Part shown: piece by piece, positions 22,302-34,182 of the stretch
How the letters are laid out: every line of letters starts with the position of its first letter
Position numbering within the stretch: the stretch's first letter is position 1
Source of the DNA: Pyricularia pennisetigena
Lineage: Eukaryota; Ascomycota; Sordariomycetes; Magnaporthales; Pyriculariaceae
DNA: 64,000 nucleotides
Direction: 5' to 3'
Assembly (NCBI RefSeq): GCF_004337985.1
Contig: NC_043741.1
Location: forward strand, 877,920-941,919
Position numbers and translations under genes: made by a program
Notes under the pieces: model-generated
What the model saw: only the letters and a program-made list of their open reading frames with translations
Told to the model about the DNA's origin: nothing
The model's database searches: none

Positions 22302-24412
22302 ATGGACATTCAAGTGGCCGGGCTAGCCCCTTCAATTCTATTCACTGTCTATATTCTTGCCTAAGGATGAACTCCAGGCCGGTATAATGGTATCTCGGTT
22401 GATTTCATGACGACTGCATTTACGCCTCGCTTGCTTGCACCCTATACCCATCATCTTGCGGGATGAACGATGGAGCGTGGCTTGTTGAACTTGTTTTCGG
22501 CTTCACTACAAGACGACTTGCGCATTTATACCAAAACTTGACAAAGTCCATTGCGTTGTTGATAGACGCAACTTGTTTTCCTCTGTCTTTCCTAGCATCA
22601 TTGCGCATCGAATTTCATCAGTCCGGCATGCATCGGCGCTCAAATCTTCTTGGCTCGCTCTTTTATGGTTTCATATCTCCTCCCATTTCTCTACTTTTTT
22701 TTCCCGTTTACACTCATCACCAACTCTTGCACATAACAAAGTTCAAGACCCGCAATCTCTGGAGAGACCTTGTGTAAATTAGACTCTTCGACGGCTCCAG
22801 ACGCGGTCCCCAGTACATTCCAGTCGTTTGCTGCGTGATACCAAACCCTTCTTCCCTTTTCTTCACCTTGACCTCCTCTTTTTTTTCTTTTTCTTTTTTC
22901 TCTTTCTCCCTTTATCCATTTCTATCATCCGAACTCTCGGCAAGCTCCTTTACTAGTGTTTCCTTCAATTTGTGCTTGTACGAGGAGGAATCAAGTAATT
23001 TGTATTAGCCGCCGGAAATCTCTTATCAAGTTAGGCAGGGGACGATTTGGGATGACAGCGGCGATCCCAGACTCTTTTTTTTTTTCTGGTCGGGACAGGA
23101 TTAGAATCTCTCTGGAGCGAAGGGCAAGCAGACGTTCCGGCTTGTTCAGAGCTTTCAGCAAAGACGCTGGAGACGTCTAGTTTCTGAGATTTTCCTTCTT
23201 CATCTCGGTCATTAGAAACGACAATCAAAATCCAGATTATCAACATTCATCATGTGCCTACTTCTGAATGTGACTTGTTATGTTTTGGTTTGTATATTGC
23301 ATGTCGAAGGTTAAGATGCATGGTGAACAGTGCTGCGACGCCATAAGATCCCGACACGTGCGTGTAGATATATAATAATATGCGTTCCCATTCATCGTTT
23401 GCATGGCACTTTGGACTATCTAAATCAACAAGTGAATGTGGTAGCACGTCGTGGAATGAGAGGTAGTTCGGATGGGCAAAGCATGAAATGACGTGCGTGT
23501 AATATGGGTCATTTTAAGACTGATCAATTAGCGAAACCAGTTGGTTGGCCGAGCATTAGTAAGACAATCGACAGCTTCTGGAACAAAATGATGCAACAAC
23601 TCGAGCCACAAAGAACAATAACGGCATCTTTTTTTTTTTTTTTTATTGTGCTCATTTTATTTTGCTGAGGCCACGCGCATTGGTCGGATTTCTATTAACT
23701 GGTTCGATTCGAGACGTTGCGGTGTGGATAATGTGCGCCTTTGTTTTCCTGGGCGTTGGATTGAATCCGAATACGAATCAGAGAAACCGAATTCGCAAAA
23801 TGGCATGACATGATTGCGTGTGATGGGCCCTCCCCCTGGCGGGAGGTCATCCAACCCAAACCTTTTTTGTCTATTTGCCAATCTTTTGATTGGTTGCATC
23901 GACGAATATTAAATATGCTAGTTGAAATTCCCAGAGTGGACAAAGTACCGATCCTTCGAAAAATGTAGTAAATTGGCAGCGACGGTGGAGAGGGCGGTAC
24001 CTACCAAGCTACCTGTCTTCCCATCTGGCGAGTGGGTTGAAATTTGCAGAGAGAGGAAGAAAAAAAAAAGGCCGACGTGGTTGATTGACTACCCTTTCCG
24101 GAGTTGTTGTAGTTCCCGTGGGACCCATCCAGGGTCAAATCAAATCTCCCAGGCGAAGGAGAGATTTCCACAAGGATGTTTTGATAAAAGGGCCCCTTCC
24201 CAGCTCATCCCTTCACATCATCAAACCTTGTTGCTTGTCTTCGTGCGCATTCGTCTTGTGTGTCTTTTCTTTTTGTGTCTCCCGCCCTCCTTGTTCTTTT
24301 GTTCTTACTTTATTTCTTGACATACATACAAGCGTCAGTAGACAGTTGAATCTTTATCGTGGCTTCCTAGATTCATTTTCTTCCTAAACTTGTCTTGTCT
24401 TTCCCCCCTATA
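22302..24412. other. Intergenic, CYP51 promoter side
   Basis: About 2.1 kb. The left part is the 3' UTR of the single-TM protein gene. From about 24200 the sequence is pyrimidine-rich (TTGTCTTTCTTTTTG-like), fitting the CYP51 leader. Poly-T occurs at about 23629-23644. I find no sterol-response element that I would trust by eye, and no other gene. Confidence 0.5.
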
Positions 24413-26086
24413 ATGGGCCTTCTGCAAGACACCGCCGGCCCGTTGGTAGATGCCTTCTACCGGCTGGGCACGGGGGCGCAGGTCGGTGTTGCCGTCGTCG
24501 GCATCACTTTCCTCTCGGTCATTTTCCACGTCACGCAGCAGATCTTCTTCAAGAACCCTAATGAGCCGCCCGTCGTCTTCAGCTGGTTCCCCATCATCGG
24601 CTCGACGGTCACTTACGGAAAGGACCCCCCACAGTTCTTCCGGGACATGGCGAAGAAGGTTAGTTGAGCCCTCGAACTGCTGGCTGTCTTTGTTGGCCGG
24701 CATGTACCTCGCGCTTAGGCGCTAACGAATATACCCCTCCAAAATCTCCAGTATGGCAACATCTTTACCTTCATTCTCCTCGGAAAGAAGACGACCGTCT
24801 ATATCGGTACCGAAGGCAACGAGTTCATCCTCAATGGCAAGCTAAGCGATGTCAACGCAGAGGACATCTATGGACCCATGACGACTCCCGTGTTCGGCAC
24901 GGACGTCGTCTACGACTGCCCCAATGCCAAACTTATGGAGCAGAAGAAATTCATGAAGATCGCCCTCACCACCGAGGCCTTCCGTTCCTACGTTCCTATC
25001 ATTGCCGACGAGGTTTCGAGCTACCTGAAGCGCACCCCTGCTTTCAAGGGCCCGTCGGGCGTTGTCAGCATCCCGCCCAAGATGGCCGAGATTACCATCT
25101 TCACCGCCTCGCACGCCCTCCAGGGTAAAGAGATTCGCGACCAGTTCGACGAGACCCTGGCCCACCTGTATCACGACCTCGACATGGGCTTCCACCCGAT
25201 CAACTTCAAGCTACACTGGTTGCCCCTCCCCCGCAACATCCGCCGTGACAAGGCGCAAAAGACCATCGCCAAAATCTACATGGACACCATCAAGCGTCGT
25301 CGCGCGAGGGGCAAGGAAGCCGATGCCCAGGATATCATGTACCACCTCATGAACTCGAAGTACAAAGATGGCACCCCGGTTCCCGACCACGAGATCGCCC
25401 ACATGATGATTGCCCTCCTGATGGCCGGTCAGCACTCCTCGTCGTCCACCAGCTCCTGGATCATGCTCCGCCTTGCCAGCCGCCCGCACATCATGGAGGA
25501 ACTCTACCAGGAGCAGGTTCGTGCGCTAGGCCCCGACCTGCCCCCTCTCCGCTACGAGGACCTCGCCAAGCTGCCTCTTCACCTCGCCGTCATCAAGGAG
25601 ACTCTCCGCCTCCACGCCCCGATCAACTCCATTCTCCGCGCCGTGAAGCAGGACCTCCCCGTTCCGGGCACCAACTACGTTATCGCCAAGGGTACCAGCG
25701 TCCTCGCCGCCCCTGGTTACTCGGCCGGTGACCCTAACCACTTCCCCGAGCCGGAGCTGTGGGAGCCGCACCGCTGGGAGGCTGACTCGCATCTGGCCCC
25801 GCGCATCGCAACCAGCAACGACAAGGTCGACGAGGAGAAGATCGACTACGGATACGGTCTCGTCAGCAAGGGCACCACTTCACCTTACCTGCCCTTTGGC
25901 GCCGGCCGCCACCGTTGCATTGGCGAACAGTTCGCCAACGTCCAGCTCCAGACCATTGTCGCCATGATTGTGCGCGAGTTCAAGTTCCGCAACGTCGACG
26001 GAAGCGACAAGGTCGTCGGCACCAACTACAACTCGCTCTTCTCAAGGCCCCAGGAGCCCGCTGACATTTACTGGGAGAGGCGCTAA
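24413..26086 (+). CDS. CYP51: Sterol 14-alpha-demethylase CYP51 (Erg11)
   Basis: ER-anchored cytochrome P450 that removes the 14-alpha methyl group of eburicol/lanosterol in ergosterol synthesis; it is the azole fungicide target. Exons 24413-24658 and 24752-26086 flank a 93-nt intron (GTTAGT donor, GCTAACG branch, CAG), giving 526 aa, the usual length. An N-terminal membrane helix lies at about 22-45. The B-C region has VVYDCPN with Tyr at position 136. The I-helix segment reads [20 protein letters not shown], the K-helix ETLR is present, and the haem loop [12 protein letters not shown] places the ligand Cys at 471. The tyrosine often changed in azole-resistant strains is unaltered here. The opening MGLLQ and overall sequence look closest to the B-type paralogue of Sordariomycetes; the paralogue call is from memory. 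Convergent with the SulP gene. Confidence 0.96.
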
Positions 26087-26871
26087 ACAAAGTAACAAGT
26101 GAAAAGCAAGTAAAACCCGGAAAAAAAAAACTATCGCGGTGGGTGGGGTACTCCATTTGGCGTTCCACGCAGCTCATGTCCTCAAGTGGAAAAAAGACGC
26201 ACCCAACCAAGATGAAAATCAAAACAAGTCTCTTCTACATAGAGAGTTATAGAGCTTTTGGGATGTTGGCGGTGGAAGGCTTTTGGCATGGTTCGAGCAT
26301 TCCGTGTTCTCTTTGCGTCATGGGGATGCGAAACCGTCGGCCGGTTAGACATGTATACATAAACATTTAATAACAGGAATACGAGATGATTTGACGATGA
26401 ATTCGATTCCATGCTGTCTCGTGAGCATGGAACATCATAAGGCGTCTTTTCTGTGAGGGGATAAAGAGCTTGTTACATATCACATATCACTACCTCAAAA
26501 TATGTAGGTAAATATAAGCGTCCCATTATTTGACGTATTGCTTTGTATATAAATGTAGGCGGATATACAACCCAGAAACCCAACAAACAAACAAACCACA
26601 TATTTACAGTTTTCACCTTTTTACTTTATTTTTTGGTACCTCTCCCTCCAGTCCCCAAACCCCAGGCTATACAAAAGAAAATGGGTTGAAAAGAAAGGAA
26701 GAAAGGCCGGGGGAAATAATCACGAAAGCACTCCGACCCACCCAGTGTCCTCGCGGACAGACCCATGTTTTTTTTTTTTTTTTAACTTTTCCATGTACAA
26801 AGAAACAAAGCTTAGACAGTCCTCCTTCCTCTCCTTCTTGGCTAGTCCGATCTCTCCTCTGGTTTCACTCG
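26087..26871. other. Convergent 3' region, CYP51 / SulP gene
   Basis: The 3' UTRs of two converging genes. A poly-T of about 17 nt lies near 26766-26783. No gene is seen. Confidence 0.6.
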
Positions 26872-29800
26872 CTAATACGCCAAGGTCAGCACGTGCGAAG
26901 TCATAGCGTTCATGCGCTCGCTGGTAATCTTGAGCCCCACCCTGAGCAGCTCCTGAGCAACATCGGGCTCCTCCCTCTGGAGCTTGGCCCATGCAGTACG
27001 GTCGATGAGCCAGACGACGGCGTCACGCTCGACGACCGCCGTGGCGGTGCGGCACGTCTCGCTGAAGAAGGGCAGCTCGCCGCACGTGGTGCCGGCGACG
27101 ATGCTCTCGCACAGCCGGCCCTGCGGCATGTCGTACTCCATGCGCACGATGCCACTCTCGAGTAGGTAGAAGCCCTCGGCCGGCTCGCCCTGCCGGTACA
27201 GCACGTCTCCAGCGGCGTAACGCTTGGCAGCAAAGAAGGGCACCGCGCGGAACCAAAAATCCTCATTCTTGTCGCTCAGGTCTGAGAATATCTGCAGCAG
27301 CAGTCTGAGCGGCTCCCCAAAGGCCGCCCACTTTTTCTGACGGGTCAGGCCCGCGTTGACCGCCTGCATCGCCGCCTCCCAAAGGTGGCTGCGGCGCGGA
27401 GAGCTCGCCAACATGTCAAAGGGTCCCTGAGACGCCGAGTCGGCGTGCTGCTGACCGGGGACGTCGAGGTTGGCCGACGCCGGAGTGGGCGGGTTCTTTG
27501 TGGCGTCCTCTTGTGTTGCGTACAGAGTCTTGAGGAGCTCGTTTTCGCATGACTCCAGAGCCGAGTTAAGATCTGGCAGCACCGTCGCCGCCTCTTCGCC
27601 AATTCCGACGGTCCTCAGACTGCGGCACAGCTCGCTGTCATCATCCACGCCGCTGAGGATGAACTCGATGTTCTTCTTTTTGAGCAGCCGACTGAGGGTG
27701 CCAAAGGCCTCGCCTGCCGAATAGTCGCAGCCGGCAACGTGGTGCAGGTCCACTACAAGGAACCTGATGGGCCGCTGCCGGAAGGTCTCGTCTGCGATGA
27801 TCTCTCTAATCTTCTCCTCAACGCCCACGATTGTACCGAAGAAGAGGTAGCCGCTCAACTTGATGACGTGGATCTGGCTGCCGACTTTTTTCAAGTAGTT
27901 TTGCTGAGACGGGTTGCGCCGCACCGTCGAGCCGACAACATCTCCTGACCAGCCTGCTCTAACTGCGGAGACCTGTGAAGTTTGGAAAACCAAGGTGACG
28001 AAAGCGATCAATATGCCACAGCCAATACCGATCACGAAATCGTAGATGCCCATAATCAAGATGATGGCGATGACGGTCAAGTACTCCAGCGTCTTGAGCT
28101 TCTTACGGGGGTGCCAGAGGGCCTCTGACAGCAACTCAAAGCCTAGCACAAAGATAAGACAACCGACCATCATGACTGGAATGATTCCAATCAGCCTCGG
28201 CCCGACCAGTAACACGCCAAAGGTGAGTGCCGCCAGTTCAAAACCGGCCAGACGACTGTTCGCGCCAGAGCGCATGAACATCACGGTATTGGCATAGACG
28301 AGATAGTTCTGTATGCTTCCCGCAAGGCCCGACAGGAAGTTGGAGTAGCCATGAAGTTTGAGTTCGTGATTCAGGTCCACATTGTCCTCCTCAGCCGACA
28401 TGGCGAGTGCTGGAACATTGATAGGGACGTGGAGGATACCAAAGAAGGTGAGGGCCAACATGGCGGGGATCGTCTCCGCCAAGACATCCCATCGCACAAG
28501 ATGAAATTCTAAGAAACCTCTTGGTTAGGACAAGATACAGGCACGAAGACACGCAGAGGCTTTCAGGAGTGATGCAAGCTGGGATGGGAGACACTTACTG
28601 TACAGAGTATAAAAGTACCACCACGGCTCATCGCTTGCTGCACCCTCAAAGATCCAGCCTGATTCTCTGAGGCTATCTGGGTTCAGACTGTCGAGAGAGA
28701 ATACGAAAATATAGAACACAATGGGTATCATCAAAATAAAACAAGGCAGGAAATAAGTCGACTTGATCTTCTTTTGGAGATAGACGAGAACCACGGCCAA
28801 GGCGAGAGGTGTCGCCCAGAGCGGGATAGTATCAGGGTTTATGAGCTTGTGCAGCGTCGCAAGGTCGTACTCCAAGCTGCCTTCGATGCGTGCCGAGACC
28901 TCGAAGCCGGTGGCAACCAGGAACCAACCGACGCCGCCAATACAGCCGATGAGTATGTGGCGAGGGATAAAACCAACAATGTAGCCAAACTTGAAGTAGC
29001 CCATGAGGAAGAATACGATGCCTGTCATCATGGAGCTGATGGCGTATGCCACAATAGTGGTTGCAATGACGGCATCCGGTTCATCATGGCCAACGGCGTT
29101 TGTGATGGTGGACGCCATGGAATGAAAGAATGGCACAACTTCGATCTTTTAAATTTTGCAAATGTAAGTAGCTATTCGAAAACGGGTGATAGGGGTATTA
29201 GAATCATGGATTTCCCAGCTTACCATTTCTGAGCCGACAGCGCCCTTGAAAATAGAGCCCATTGAGTAAGTCAACTGAGACACAATGGTGCTAACGTAGA
29301 ATATCGATATGCCCGCAGGGCCGAGGTTGGAGAAAATTGGGTTCCCAAGAGGGAACAAGATCATTCCTGGGAGCAAGAGGAGCGGTCAGTACCAATATAG
29401 CCCTATCTCTGAGAGGTCAAATTCATCTGGAGAATATATAAGACCTGGTAAAAACTCACCATAAGACAGCGCGTCGAGGATGTTGAGCAACAGGCCAACT
29501 ATTACTGCTGGAAGACATGCAACTGGATCAACCACAGCTGCCTGCCAGATTGCCCGTTTGTCCCAACACTTGGGTTCTCGGACAACTCTGAAAAACGCGG
29601 AGACATGCCTCTCAAGGGAATGGCCGACATCTGCCAATCCGTGGATGAAGCCACTATTGGGAGGATCGACAATCTTTTGGTTCTCCAGATCAGAAGTTAG
29701 GCTAGCTCCGTTCAGGCGGATGCTTTGACGGGGCCGCACACCCAAGAGTGGTGTGCTCTCGGACATGTTGTTCTCCCTTTCGTGCTCGTGCAAGTCTTGC

Positions 29801-30577
29801 TTCTTGTGCAAGTTCCCATAATCCCGAAGGCCCGGCGACATTGCGCCAATATGGAGTTCGCTGGGCGGCTGTCGGTCAAGATCTTTAAGGTTATCCTCCG
29901 GCGGTGACCGTCTCAGCATATTGGCCAATATCGACGGCCCTGCACCATCAAAGTCCTCTTCTTCCTCCACAGGCTCCGGTGACGGCGGTTCTGAAATTTC
30001 CTCAATGATTTCTGTATCCTTGGCAGGACTTACGACCTCATCTTCCACGGCGGCTGGGCTGGAAACCTGTGGAGCGTCGCGGCTGAATCTTGATGAGCTA
30101 GATCTGGGTCGGTTGAGAAAAGACGGAGGTCGGCGGTGGTTCTGGTCTGAGAGCAGGTATGACGCTAGTTCGGCCGTGTCTTCGCGGACGCTTCGGGCAT
30201 GTTGGGCGCTGTCCACGGGGGCTGCTAATGTGGTGGCAAGAGTTTAGCAGTAAGAACGTGGTTTACAAAGTATATCACATGGGGTTGTTTCTATATCCTG
30301 ACTTGGGAGGCTGCATATGCAGCGATCAAGATAAAAAGAAAATGGCGCACATACTGTATCTGTCACGCATGCTTCCATGTATAAAAGAGCGTATGGGCTC
30401 CCGGTAACTAGCAGATCCAAAAGAGAAAGACCGGTCCCGCGTCTCACCAGGCCCGTTGGGCGGAGATATCAAGCCCGGAGTGGAACTATCATCGTTGTTG
30501 CTTGTCGTTGGTGTCTCGTTCGCTTGGGCTGGGTCTATGTTTGCCCTCCGCCAAGAAAACCGAGAAGGGGAGGACAT
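26872..30577 (-). CDS. SulP transporter with STAS and cNMP-binding domains (Vsb1-like)
   Basis: Predicted multi-pass membrane transporter. Exons: 30577-30355, 30221-29460, 29366-29224, 29145-28599 and 28508-26872, giving 1103 aa. All four introns (78-133 nt) have GT-AG ends and keep frame. Order: a disordered acidic N terminus with acidic/Pro stretches (about 1-250); a SulP core of 10 or more helices (about 300-745); a STAS domain (about 770-880, [31 protein letters not shown]); and a cyclic-nucleotide-binding-like fold (about 977-1067). The phosphate-binding cassette is recognisable ([17 protein letters not shown], with the Glu and Arg kept). This architecture matches fungal YGR125W/Vsb1, a vacuolar protein linked to basic amino-acid storage. 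Substrate and location are inferred from that, and plain sulfate transport is not implied. The ATG at 30577 is the first; the frame upstream begins with TTG. The first acceptor is TTAGCAG, giving two in-frame options. Confidence 0.87.
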
Positions 30578-32814
30578 GGCAGCAAAGGACCCGGACAAGA
30601 GCCAGTTAAAGCTGTAGTCTGGGTCCGTTCAAGTAGGTAGGTATGTGAAGAAATAAGCAGCGGGGCAGCGCGGGAGTCAGTGTCGGCGAGTGGGCGTGTA
30701 GACGCACACGCACTCACTCGGTTTGTGCGCGCTTTCTTGGGCAAGGTAGGTACTGAGAAGATGGGTGGGATACCTTCCTTAGCTTGTTTCCTCTGACTCT
30801 GAAGTCTTGTTGGTCAAGGGACTACAGCAAGCAGTAAGGAGCAAGGCAACTAGCTAGGTACCTCGACTACACCAGCCCGAATCGTGAGGGGGCGTGTCAA
30901 TAATTCCTCGGCTGCAGCCCTGATAGATGCGATGAGATGTTTGTTCGCAGTTGCGCCGTGCGTCCCGAGTTGACGTGATTCTGCTGATGTTTCTTTTTTT
31001 TGTTGCAACAGCTTCTGTGCCCAACCAGAAAAGACGGATGGACCTGCGATTCTGGTCAGAAGACGCTCGAAACGATGAGCTGAAGTTCCACTTGCATGGG
31101 GGAGCAGAAACCCAAACTCGAAAGCTCGAAGCTTGAACCTTGATCAAGCCTTGTCAGCAATTTCATGTGTACCACGACGTGGGACAAAAGGCCAGGGTCC
31201 AGTCCGGAGGGGATTCAATTCCTGAAGCATGGTGCAAAAATTCGAGACAGGGAAAATCCCGAGAAAGAACTCTGACATTATGGATAAATGTTTAAAATTT
31301 TGTGGTGCGGGAGTGCCTAGCGCTAAGCACTCTTTTTTTTTTTCTGTTCCCTCTTTTCTCGCGTTGGAAAAGGTTGGACAAGTCTGGACAATTCTGAGGT
31401 CACTGGTATCCACGCACCCACCACGCCACTTGCTCGCCAAGACTTAACGGCAACCATGCCATAATTAGGGGTGGGGATTAGATCAGATTAGCGATAGTGT
31501 TCAATTAAAAAGAAAGCTGTACCTGTACCGACCACATAGTATTTCTTTTGTAAGCTACGAGGTAGCGTATTCAGTTCGTAAGTGAATCGGAGAGTATTCT
31601 AATACCGATTCTAGAGGTAGTTAGTAATGAATGATATTCTTACATAAGCCATTACTCAAATTTCTTGATTCAATTGAGACCAGATTATGCCTCATCGTTT
31701 TGAATGATTTCAACTTGCACAGCTAATTGCGCAAGAAAAAATATCGTAATGATGTGTAATAACGTCAACAAGGCGCAAAGCAGCGTCACAATCAGCTGCG
31801 GCGTGGCATCACTACCCATCATCCTTGCATATTTTCTTCCCGGCCTGGTCGTATGCAACCTAAAGCCCGGCTCACCCACTAAGACTTAGGATTCTGACTG
31901 CCCTACAGAAACTTCCTACTGGTGAGTCTGAGCGGAGTCCTCCGTTGATGTGCATGACCCCCGCGTTTATCAGCCTGATTAAAGGATGCATTAATTATTT
32001 TGCTCTCCTCGACCATTTGGAATGTGCAGAGTACTGTCAGGCAGTATCCGCATGGGGCTTGGTTGGTATTATTGGCACCAACCCAAAAGTGCCGTCTCTA
32101 CCACCACAAGTGGGAGACGCTTAAACTTGCCGCCTTCCCGATTCAGCCGCCTGCTAACTTCCGACGTCGCGAGCAACTTGAGAATAAGTCCAGGATTCAC
32201 TCGCAAAGTCAGATTCGACCCATGCTGACTTTGGCTGGCCACGAAACACATGGGGCGCAGAGACTTGCTTTGGGCTGATGCAGTAGAGTCCGGGCAGTGC
32301 ATGCGTCAATTCTTTTTGTTTATGCCTATTTTTTTTTTCTTTCTGCGTTACCCTTGACATCGTAAACCAGTAACATGTGGATGGCATGCTTTAGTTAATA
32401 TGCATTCCTCGGAGATTAGAAATCTGTCCCTTCTTTATACACGTTCTTTCGGCGCAAATGTCATAGGGTGCTTGACAGACATCCGTACATCAAGCCATAT
32501 AAAAACAAGTCGAATCCGCGGGCGTCTACATGAGAGTTTTGTTTGCAAGCTAGCAATCAAACCAGGAGTAGTCGTAAAGTGGCAACATTTACGTCGCCGA
32601 TTCTGAGGACCAGGAAAATTCTGCTGAACATTCCCATCTGGCATCAATTTTCGATGATGCTGACACTCCTGCATTCTGTTATCTTTTTTGTTCATGGCAG
32701 TGAATCTCCTTGAGGCTTGCCAATGCAGCCACGGACGTGGCACGGCGGCCCTTCTAAGCAAGTTAATTTGCCTTTTATGTCGCTCTTGTTCTTCCTCCAA
32801 AGCTCGGACGGATC
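30578..32814. other. Intergenic region
   Basis: About 2.2 kb between the start of the SulP gene and the end of PSF1. The right part is the PSF1 3' side. 31440-31700 is AT-rich with no repeat structure I can name. Only short frames occur, several starting at non-ATG codons. Confidence 0.5.
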
Positions 32815-33650
32815 TTAGCTGAGCTTTTGAAGGTAGCCTTGAGCTATCAGCCTTTCAACATCACCCTGGCGAACGTAAAATTGGCTGTTCTTGCTAAGGG
32901 TGATAGCGCTGTATGCAGATAAGACACAAGTGTCAGAATCAGCAAATCTGCAGGCTATTGTACGGTCACGAAGAGCGCCTTCAACATACCCATATTCTGT
33001 TTGAATTTCACCGGCATCCTTGAGCACCCTGACATCGATAAAGAGGTCCCTAGGCGGCTCCAGGCTTCCCGTCAGATCAATGTCCGTCCACTGACCCTTG
33101 TACGCCGCAAGCAGATCGCTGTACTGCCGCACATAGTCTTCCTCCTGTGGACTCAGTCCGCAAGTCGGCCCATCTGCAGGCCCCGGGCCACCGCCACTTC
33201 CGTCTCTCAACTGTTGCCCTTGCGCAGACAGCTCCATCACGTCCACGCCGCTCCATACAAGCTCCTCCAATTTATCGGTTCGCGTGCGGTGGTATGCGAG
33301 CAGGCAGCGCTTGTTTCGGCGCATCGACAAGTGGTTTACCAGGAGGGCGCATGCGGTTGCTTTGTCCTCGTTGGGGTTGAAGGCACCGTCAAAGGGTTCC
33401 AGCAGGCTTGTCACATCTCTGTTTAGATCGCGCACCTCGCGGGTGGCGGCGCGCACCAGCTCGGTCTGGTATGGAGGTAGATGTGTGAGGTTCTGCGTTC
33501 GTTTCGCGTGCTGGACCTGTGACGGGGAGGATAATTGTTAGTTAGAATAATGCCGCGACGCGCTCGATACGTGTTTTGGTAAAATGAATAAAAAAAAAAA
33601 AGGCCGGTGAGTGGACTAAGTACCAGTTTATTTCCCACGTCTCCGTACAT
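32815..33650 (-). CDS. PSF1: GINS complex subunit Psf1
   Basis: Subunit of GINS (Sld5-Psf1-Psf2-Psf3), part of the CMG replicative helicase; needed for replication initiation and fork progress in the nucleus. A 9-codon first exon (33650-33624) encodes MYGDVGNKL. A 107-nt intron (33623-33517, GTACTT donor, CAG acceptor) precedes exon 2 (33516-32815), giving 242 aa. The join restores the conserved Psf1 N terminus MYGD-GNKLVQ-AKRTQ, which fixes both the start and the splice. The helical A domain contains ACALLVNHLSMRRNKRCLLAY; the small beta-rich B domain at the end includes the segment YSAITLSKNSQFYVRQGDVE. A Gly/Pro insert (DGSGGGPGPADGPTC) makes it longer than the roughly 200-aa family norm. 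Divergent from ADE17, with an MCB box 70 bp upstream. Confidence 0.93.
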
Positions 33651-34182
33651 CGCAATTTGCAATCAATTGCTCCTGGGATTCAATATAAGCTGCAACTGAA
33701 CAAGATGTGACGACTACACACGCGTCTTTGATCGCACTTTATGTATTATTCGACAGCATCTCAACCAGCCGCTATTCTATAGTTTGTTGCCAAGTGAACA
33801 TAAACTACACCAATTTGGTGCCCCACAGGGTGCGCCCCTCCGCAAAAAGCACTCCAAATCTCACTACAAGGCTTGATACAGCGCCTTAGTCTATCTCAAC
33901 TGAAAGAACCCTGGACCATACAGCGTCATAGCTGCCCCGCTGGACCGATAGCGGGGAACCCCTCGTCGCAAAGCACTTACACACGCCGTACTTGGTACTG
34001 GCAGGAGAAAAAAAAAACTAAGAAAAAAAACAAGAAGAAAAAAAAAGTTGTTTACAACTGAGCCTCGTGCACAACTAATACCCCAAAATCTTCCTAGAAG
34101 CAAGTTTCTAGTCTAATTTGTCACCCAACCGTTCAACGGCTTTGGTCAAGACTAGCACTTATTGGGCACACTATAAACCAAG
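33651..34182. promoter_or_regulatory. Divergent promoter PSF1 / ADE17
   Basis: A 532-bp spacer between opposed start codons. It contains an ACGCGT (MCB) at 33720-33725 on the PSF1 side and an A-rich segment at about 34006-34050 on the ADE17 side. Confidence 0.6.
33720..33725. promoter_or_regulatory. MCB-type element ACGCGT
   Basis: Palindromic ACGCGT 70 bp upstream of the PSF1 ATG. MBF binds this sequence at G1/S genes in yeasts, and PSF1 is a replication gene, so the placement makes sense. It is a single 6-mer, so chance is possible. Confidence 0.45.

Noticed and set aside
31685..31879. Small minus-strand frame with a hydrophobic stretch
   Set aside because: Its longest form starts at GTG. 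The ATG form has only about 45 codons, and neither a family nor a leader is visible.
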